Positions 57,226 through 64,000 of a stretch of DNA of 64,000 nt are shown in pieces; the first letter of the stretch is position 1; each line of letters opens with the position of its first letter. The notes beneath the pieces were generated by a model. The model did not search any database, was not told the origin of the DNA, and was given only the letters and a program-made list of their open reading frames with translations. This DNA comes from Ascaphus truei (lineage: Eukaryota > Chordata > Amphibia > Anura > Ascaphidae), in the NCBI GenBank assembly GCA_036426205.1, contig CM071570.1, positions 76,311,691-76,375,690 of the forward strand, written 5' to 3'. The translations under genes and the position numbers were made by a program.

Positions 57226-58559
57226 AGATATGGTTCTTTGTATCTATTTGTACGCTTTTTACTTAGTCACTTTAGAGATAATATCAGTTATTTTAGATCA
57301 CACAATTACATATTTTAGACACTTAAGGCCCTACTCTTGTACTTTGAAGTGTGACAAACCGCTTCTAAAGTGCACTTTAGAATCGCATTGGCATGCTTTG
57401 CTATTCTGTAAGCCCTTATCGCATGTGTCTAAAAGGCTTTTTTTCGAAGCAGGTTCACTCTTGCTCTCAAAATCCAATCAGTTTGCCAAAAAAATCTAAC
57501 TCAAACTATAATTTTTTCCCCACAACTGCTTTTCTAGTAGTACCGTTATGCAAACCACTTCTAAAAACGCATCTTTTTTTAACACTACCTAAAGGGTGGC
57601 AAGTTACATCCTGTTAAAAAAAAAACGTTTATTATATTAAAATGTATGAATGAGAACTTATATCAAGACAACTGAATGAGAATATGTTTTGAGGTTTATA
57701 ATTCATTTGTTGCCAAAACAGTTGAGTTGCAGTTAATATTCAATGCATAACAGATGTTGAAGGTTGGCTTAGCTATCACATTTCAAGGCCTAGTCTGAAG
57801 TGGCTAGTTCTTTGTTAGGAACCCACAACGAGAAAGGTGGCAGAGCTAGTGATCGATAAATACAGTTGACCCTGATCAGCTCCCTCTCTCTTCCCAAGAC
57901 TCTCTGCAAGTAACATCAGCAGCATGTGAGAGACAAGGGTTTCTTTATCTTTGTTCTATCATTACCATCTGAGCACAGGTTATCATCATTGATTGAACTT
58001 TCATCTTTAAGTAATTCTATAAGAAAAGACCATAACTTTGTCTTCTCAACAACAATCTTCTGAAGTATTGGAATCTTTATGAACAAGGAATAAGTGAAAT
58101 TATTCTAACACATCCAGAGCCTGAATTATGGGTTTAACTGAGAGAGCAAAACCCGTAAGTCAAACTGGGGATATAGTTAGCACTACTTCTGGTCACTCCG
58201 CTTCTAAAGCAAGTAAAAACTTGGCTGATTGGCTGGCAAGAGTCCTCATATCTCCCTGAGGGAAAACGTCTGTGGGTAAAGACTGTGCCTTTCTGGTAAA
58301 GGGTACAACTCTGTTCGAGGCTTTTTTTTTGTACAGATGTTTTCATTGAATTTTCAATTGGGAGGGCGGAGAAACAGAAAAAATGGGGTGAGGGGGGGGG
58401 ACGGGTCATATAGGGAACTATCAAAACAGTTACAATATACTGCCCTTTTTTTAACACAAAAACTATATAAATAATATCTACGTCTACCAGTTAACATCAT
58501 TGATTAATCTCAACACTTTTGCAATAGAGTAGAAATTACTTTAGAAAACCACATTTTTA
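57226..58559. other. No recognised gene
   Basis: AT-rich sequence without family-like coding text. A T9 run followed by a G-rich stretch is at about 58,320-58,410. Confidence 0.4.
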
Positions 58560-59009
58560 CAACCTTGACTCGGTTTCTTTAGTTAGGTTTATTTAGATTA
58601 CTTATCTATTTCCATATCCTAGAACTTCAAGCATTTGTCCAGGGCTCCCATATCTTATAAAATGTTCTCATTCCATGTCGCAGCAGGGCCAACAGCCTCT
58701 CCATCCTCATAACCTCGTTTATTCTGCTCACGATCTTATTTTTAGGGGGGTATTCTGATTCTTCCAGAATACTGAGATCAAGCACCTAGCCGCAGTTAGA
58801 ATATGGGATATCAATTTTTTATTATTATGATCGATATCCTTTATTGGCTTGGCTAAAACTATAATGAATGGGTCCCATCGTATATTAATTCATGTTACCT
58901 CCTCTATCAATCTTTGTACTAGTTCCCAATGCAGTACTTCTGAATCTTGGGGCATAGTCAACAGAAATGTACAACATGTGAAGAACTCCCCAGCAGGGGA
59001 CAAACCGGT

Positions 59010-59252
59010 GCACAGCATAGATGAATAGATGAATAATCAGAAGGATTTATTAAATAAAAAACATGGACAAATACAGTGATACAGTCACTCTAACGCGTTT
59101 CACACGCAGGGTGCTTTATCAAAGAGTGAACATAAATCACTGAGTGATGTTCTTATAGCCCATCTCCACACCCCCGTTAAGACACTAACCAATCAAAAAG
59201 TGATTGTGATATCCAACAGATGTTAAAAGAGATGTGCTGCAAGAAAGTCAAT

Positions 59253-59294
<42 letters not shown>

Positions 59295-60610
59295 AATTGA
59301 GAAAAATCCATATAAAAATATATAATAACAATGTTTATGCCCAAATTGTAGAACCTGATCAGTACTCAAATTAGATCTATAACCCTAATATCACATATGC
59401 ATATTGTATAGGAACTAATCCATGGACTTCTATTACCCATAGTAAACATAAATTTAAACATAAATTTACATAAAAATAACCCAATGTTATATATTCGTGT
59501 GTCATTTAGGATCATGAAAAATTAGTTATATGTAGTAATATTATATCCTATTTGATTTATATTTCCTATTATTTCATTTCCAATTATTTAATACAATTTT
59601 TCAATTATGATTGAAATTCACGATGCAATTGTTGTGACTCACATTACCACTCCTATATATGTACCATAACCAATCTGTAATGGAATATATTATCCATAAG
59701 ATCTAGGATGGATAACTACTATTTAGCTGTACTATATCTGAATATCTAATTGGTTGTTGGATATATACACTAAACCATAAATATATAACAAACTAACTTG
59801 GGTACATGATAGGTGTTTAACATGTGTAGTAAGTATACATATATAGCATTGTGTCAAAGCTCAACCCTTATGGAATCTTAGTGAAAGTTCACACATCAGA
59901 GAGGATCTAAAGTTCAATTCAAAAAATGTTTTAGTTCCCAATCTATTTTAATTCCTTTGGGGTATAAAGTGTCTAAAATAAATATCCAATACATCTCCCT
60001 ACGATTGAGAGAATTGAGTCTGTCACCTCCTCTGGTGTGTGGAGCCACATGTTCCACTCCTGTTAAACGAAAATTCTTAATTCCACCTTTTTCACAAATT
60101 GAAAAATGTCTAGAGACAGGATGAGATATATCTTGTTTCTTAATAAGTCAAACGTGTCCTGAGATCCTCGTTTTTAAAGGTCTTATTGTCCGACCTACAT
60201 AGCGTTTGCCACATCCACACGAAAGGGCGTATATGACAAAGCTTGTGTGGCAATTGATGAAAGATTGTATCCTGTAACCCTCTTTTGATTGTGTATTCCT
60301 TATTCTCTTTAAAGGTTTAGCATATCTACAGAGGTTACAATAACCACAGGAGAAAAAGCCCTTTGGAATACATCGAATATTTCAATATTCATCACTAGAG
60401 CAGAAAAGGCTGGGGCTACTGAAGATGCAGGCTTTCCTCTGTCCAGTAGCCCAATACTAAGCCGTGAGTACCATCACCACTGAGGGATTATTCTATGACT
60501 ATACAGCGGAACTTCTGCCTTATTTTTCTATTTGTGAGAGACTTTTGAGCGCCGGATTCCTTGAGCACCTCATACTCTGATGTTTTTTGGTATGTACAAG
60601 ATCACTGATC
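59010..60610 (-). mobile_element. Penelope-like element inserted in the L1
   Basis: The minus strand reads CGYCNLCRYAKPLKRI, FINCHTSFVIYALS, GKRYVG-like text with later shifts, LRNKIYLILSLDIFQF, HTPEEVTDSILSIVGRCIGY and TLYPKGIKID. This is the GIY-YIG endonuclease end of a Penelope-like element. Its 3' part (lower coordinates) has an (AT)n tract at 59,253-59,292 and the motif TTTGATAAAGCACC-CTGCGTGTGAAACGCG at about 59,090-59,125. L1 sequence stops at about 60,610 and resumes at about 59,010. Exact ends and duplication were not resolved. Confidence 0.78.
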
Positions 60611-61462
60611 TGGCCACGACTCTGCCAGCACATGTTTGAGGTGCCAGGATAGATTAGACTTAGTCTCTTTGGAGTCGGATACCAACAAAAGATTATTTTA
60701 TATATATTTTCCTTAGTTGTAGTACAAATAGACGTTTTTGAGGCTGCCTCCCATATATCTTCCCAATCTTCTCTAGTGATTTTCATATTTAGGTCCTTTT
60801 CCATTTACGTATATAACCATGGTCTGATATATCTCCCTCCTGGATCAGTTCTTGGTATACACTTGAAATAAGGCCTTTTTGAAATGTCCTACTTTTACAA
60901 AGCCTTTCAAATACAGTATCATAGGGATTGAAAAGACTGAGCTGGGCTGTGTACTCAGAATAAAATGTCTAATTTGTAAGTACCTATAAAACTCTTCTTT
61001 GGGAAGGACGTATTTTATATTTAGGTATTCAAAGAAAAGTAAATTACCCTCCGATATAAAATGTCCTAAATCTATAATATTCCTATTTCTCCACTGATCA
61101 AGCTCTTTTGAATTAAATCCTGGATCTAAATCTGGATTATCTAAAATTGGCCTCAATCTCGAGGGGTTTTGAAGTAGGCCATATTTCTTTTTAAATTGAT
61201 ACTATATATTCATGGTGAATCTATTCACTTCAGAATGCGTTGAAGCATTGTTTTATTATATCTTTCCCTTTCTAACCACAATAGAGCTGATAGCGAAAAT
61301 GGAACTACCACCGACACCACAATATCTACCCAACAGTATCGCTTGAAATTTGAGTGCCAGTAGATGATTTGTTTGAGGTGGCAGGCAAGATAATATTTCT
61401 TTATATCTGGAACTGCTAGGCCTCCTCTCGTTTTTGAGGACAGCATGACCGATCTAGGAGTC

Positions 61463-62097
61463 TGTAACAGGTGAGTAATCCCTGTTCAAGTAATGTGCCT
61501 TTAATCTGGCAGTGTGGTGGTTAACGCCTGGTAGTCAATTAATAAACACCACCTGCCTGATTGCTTACAAAAGCCTGTCTGTTGAGACAGGAAGTGACTC
61601 CTTAGCTCTGACTGAGAGCTGACCTTTGGAGAGACAGAGGAGTGTTCTTGAGACTCCCAGGAGAGTCTGACCAAGAGAACACACATCTCTGGAGCTGACC
61701 GGTCTAGAGCTCTGCCGAGCACAGCTGATTGCAAGACACCAAATAAGACTTCTAAACCTGGATGCTGATATTTTCTGTGCATGCACGGATGCGGTTCCAG
61801 GAGAGCAGAGAAGCTTACTCTACAGCAAGAAACAGATAAGACTTTTATAATTAAGAGACTGCTTATATCTGCTTATTTCATGCTATATGTTTTGGGGCTG
61901 CGAGACATGCTTGACTTATGGAGTTGTGAATTAATTGCATGGTATTTTCACTAGAGATACTCCCAAGTGAATAGAAGCTTTGTTCCCCCCCTGTGTTTGG
62001 ATGATTTCCTGATGAAAAGGAAAAGGCACAATAAAGCCTATTATAATTTCACCTTATAAAGTCTCCAATTGTGTACCTCTGTGAACGTCCGTCTACA
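61463..62097 (+). mobile_element. Solo LTR, 635 bp, with 5-bp duplication
   Basis: Starts TGTAACAGGTGAG and ends GTCCGTCTACA (TG...CA). It is flanked by GAGTC at 61,458-61,462 and 62,098-62,102. An AATAAA signal is near 62,031. Removing the LTR and one GAGTC joins the surrounding L1 reading frame without a break. No internal retroviral genes are present, and the family is not assigned. Confidence 0.92.
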
Positions 62098-63582
62098 GAG
62101 TCCTAGGCTTTTTTCCCCCCCATATAAACCGGAATATATTAGTCTGAATATCTTTGAAATATTTAGAGGGAATTACTATTGGTAAGGTCTGGAAATGGTA
62201 AAGTAATCTGGATAAAATATTCATCTTTCCCGCCGTGATTCGCCCTAGCCAGGATATCTGATATTTACTCCATTCTATAAAATCCTTGTTAATCTTGGAA
62301 AAGAGGCCTGGAAAATGTTGTTTAAATAGGTCTTGATACTTCTGTGTAAGAAAGTAATGTAATTTTTGTTTTCTGCCATTTATAGTTAAGATTTAATTGG
62401 ATTCATTTCACCTCATGTTTTGGGAGCGAAAGGTTCATAGCCAATTTATCAAGATTTGTTTTATACCATGATAGAGCTGCAAACTTCTCAAGAACCACTT
62501 GTAGTTTGGGGGAAAATGTCAGAGAGTTCCTAATGGTTAAAATGATATCATCCTCAAAAAGTGATAGCTTATATGTTTCATTCCCTATTGAAATTCCCTG
62601 AATATTAGGGTTTCTTCTAATAGCACTTTCTAAGTGTTCTATAGTTAACGCGAATAAAAGGGGGGAAAGCAATCAGCCCTGTCTTGTTCCGTTCAATATT
62701 TTGATTCTATTTATATTACCACTTGGAATCTTAAGAAAGGCAGAGGGGCAATTGTAAGGAGCTTAAATCCCTTGCAAATATAGACCTGAGAACCCAAACC
62801 AAGGTGTTTTATTTATTAAAGGACAGTTGATTCTATCGAAAGCCTTTCTGTTTCCAGGCTCAATAAAATAGCCTTACGTTTGCTTGAGTTGACGTGATTA
62901 ATAATATTTATAATTTTCCTTGTATTGTCCGAGGACTACTTTTCTCCGATAAAACCTACCAGGTCAATATGTATACGTTTTGGTAAAATCGGGTTCAGTA
63001 TATTGGCCAGAATTTTACTGCATATTTTTAGATCCAAATTTATTAATGAATTATTGAGATAGCTTCCGCAGTTTAGAGGATCTCTGCCTTCCTTATGAAT
63101 AATGGCTATATTTGCATTCACCATATATTCTGGGATTTGCTTACCCTTTAAAAAACAATTAAAAAGGGTTAGAAGATATGGAAATAATATTTTTATTATA
63201 ATACAATTTTGAGAAGCCATGTGGCCATGGGGGGCTTTGTTTGATTTCAATTCTTTAATTAATATCATCAGATCTAAGTTTGTAATTTTTGTATTTAATA
63301 TTTTGCTGTCTTCCTCCGGGAGTCTAGGCAGACCACACGAGCTCAGAAATTCCTTCATTTTACGGTCTATATAATTAATTTGGCCCGATTTATCTTTAAG
63401 ATTATACAGTTCAGAATAGAAATTATAAAATTATTTCGCTATCTGATTGGCGTCATTATGATATCTCTCCTTTATTAAGTTTAATAGCATTAATTTGGGT
63501 CCTCATCGGAATACCTCTTAATTTGCTGGTTACAATCTGGTACGCTTTATTGCCTTTATCATAATGTAACTTTTTTGTCCAT

Positions 63583-63740
63583 AATAGTATACAAACAAAA
63601 GACAGGGGTGCCCAATGCTACATCCAATTGACAAAACATATAAAGTAATAAGTATAAAGTTTAAATACTTCAATAATAATAATATTTACTTGGTTATTTA
63701 GTTAAACCCTTTGGCCAAATCTTCATAAGCCTGCATAACA
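63583..63740 (+). repeat. Interspersed repeat R1, copy 3
   Basis: Contains CCCAATGCTACATCCAA and TTTAGTTAAACCCTTTGGCC, matching 9180-9340 and 1171-1345 with an internal rearrangement. Confidence 0.65.
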
Positions 63741-63757
63741 CGTCAAGGTATAACCAA

Positions 63758-63758
63758 A

Positions 63759-63815
<57 letters not shown>
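63758..63815. repeat. (AT)n microsatellite
   Basis: About 55 bp of pure AT dinucleotide. Confidence 0.95.
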
Positions 63816-63816
<1 letters not shown>

Positions 63817-64000
63817 CACTAAACTATGAACCCTTAAATTTTACCTCTGTATGAGGGGAAACAACCACAGTGAGTCCTGTCCATTCAGGCAAATGTTTAG
63901 GACCTCCCAAGTTAAAAAGGTGGAGAGGGGTAAGCTCTTGGAGGAGGGGCCACTTACCTACAAACAACTCCAACACCCACCACATTATATATATATTTTT

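Larger units (their letters stand above)
58560..63540 (-). pseudogene. L1-like LINE ORF2, decayed and split
   Basis: From high to low on the minus strand: LIKELKSNKAPHGHMA, PEYMVNANIAIIHKEGRDP, LINLDLKICSKILANILNPI, then LSPLLFALTIEHLESAIRRN, then LSSKTRGGLAVPDIKKYYLA, NSKELDQWRNRNIIDLGHFI, EDWEDIWEAASKTS, WYPTPKRLSLIYP. Beyond the Penelope insertion comes ISHILTAARCLISVFWKN, then RMERLLALLRHGMRTFYKIW. These are ordered motifs of an L1-clade ORF2 (RT to C-terminus). The catalytic box reads FEDD in place of FADD. Stops, frameshifts and two insertions make it dead. Confidence 0.88.

Noticed and set aside
60845..61156. A separate small gene (NPDLDPGFNSKELDQWRN...)
   Set aside because: The text is in register with L1 ORF2 motifs on both sides and is part of that LINE.

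Overview
The window reads as nuclear DNA of a vertebrate, most likely an amphibian (probably a frog). The reasons are one intact vertebrate gene with small exons and ordinary GT-AG introns, and a dense mix of mobile DNA: L1-like and CR1/L2-like LINEs, Penelope-like elements with GIY-YIG endonuclease, Ty3/gypsy, a probable DIRS-like element, hAT elements and many CpG-rich inverted-repeat MITEs. No bacterial operon, rRNA, tRNA or CRISPR array was seen. The species cannot be fixed from the sequence alone.

Positions 1-22,900 hold the only intact gene found, APMAP (adipocyte plasma membrane-associated protein, a strictosidine-synthase-like six-bladed beta-propeller membrane protein), on the minus strand. 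I could place all nine coding exons with matching splice phases. They give an uninterrupted 415-residue protein, against 416 in human. Intron 6 appears to use a GC donor (GC-AG). The CpG-rich promoter at about 22,630-22,870 has three evenly spaced CCAAT boxes. The introns carry MITEs, two hAT elements with clean 8-bp target duplications, and a LINE tail split by a MITE.

Positions 23,000-36,000 hold decayed material: a repeat with a CCCGGCGTTGCCCGGG head, a broken NPY-receptor (Y4-like) copy in which two pieces lie head to head, a Penelope-like element (26.7-28.1 kb), and a degenerate gypsy element whose gag and RT remnants are joined by an internal deletion and which is split by a CpG-rich MITE.

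Positions 36,400-50,400 form a transposon-in-transposon block. A gypsy pol (36.4-41.6 kb) is interrupted by a 565-bp insertion with 15-bp target duplications and by a 300-bp palindrome. Next, a CR1/L2-like LINE (41.8-49.4 kb) is split by a 5.2-kb element with about 100-bp inverted terminal repeats and a DIRS-like ORF1. That element is split by a 2.5-kb hAT element, which is itself split by a 0.9-kb retroposon.

Positions 50,400-64,000 hold simple-sequence expansions (including a 0.9-kb purine tract), a 958-bp hAT element, a second CCCGG-headed repeat, and an L1-like ORF2 (63.5-58.6 kb, minus strand) split by a Penelope-like element and by a 635-bp solo LTR with a 5-bp duplication. A CpG-rich patch near 53.0-53.3 kb may be another gene's promoter.

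The most unusual signal is a motif shared by at least four palindromic or retroposed elements and the second Penelope-like element. It reads TGAYRAA, then a short stem, then GAAACG, and resembles a hammerhead ribozyme core with one extra A.
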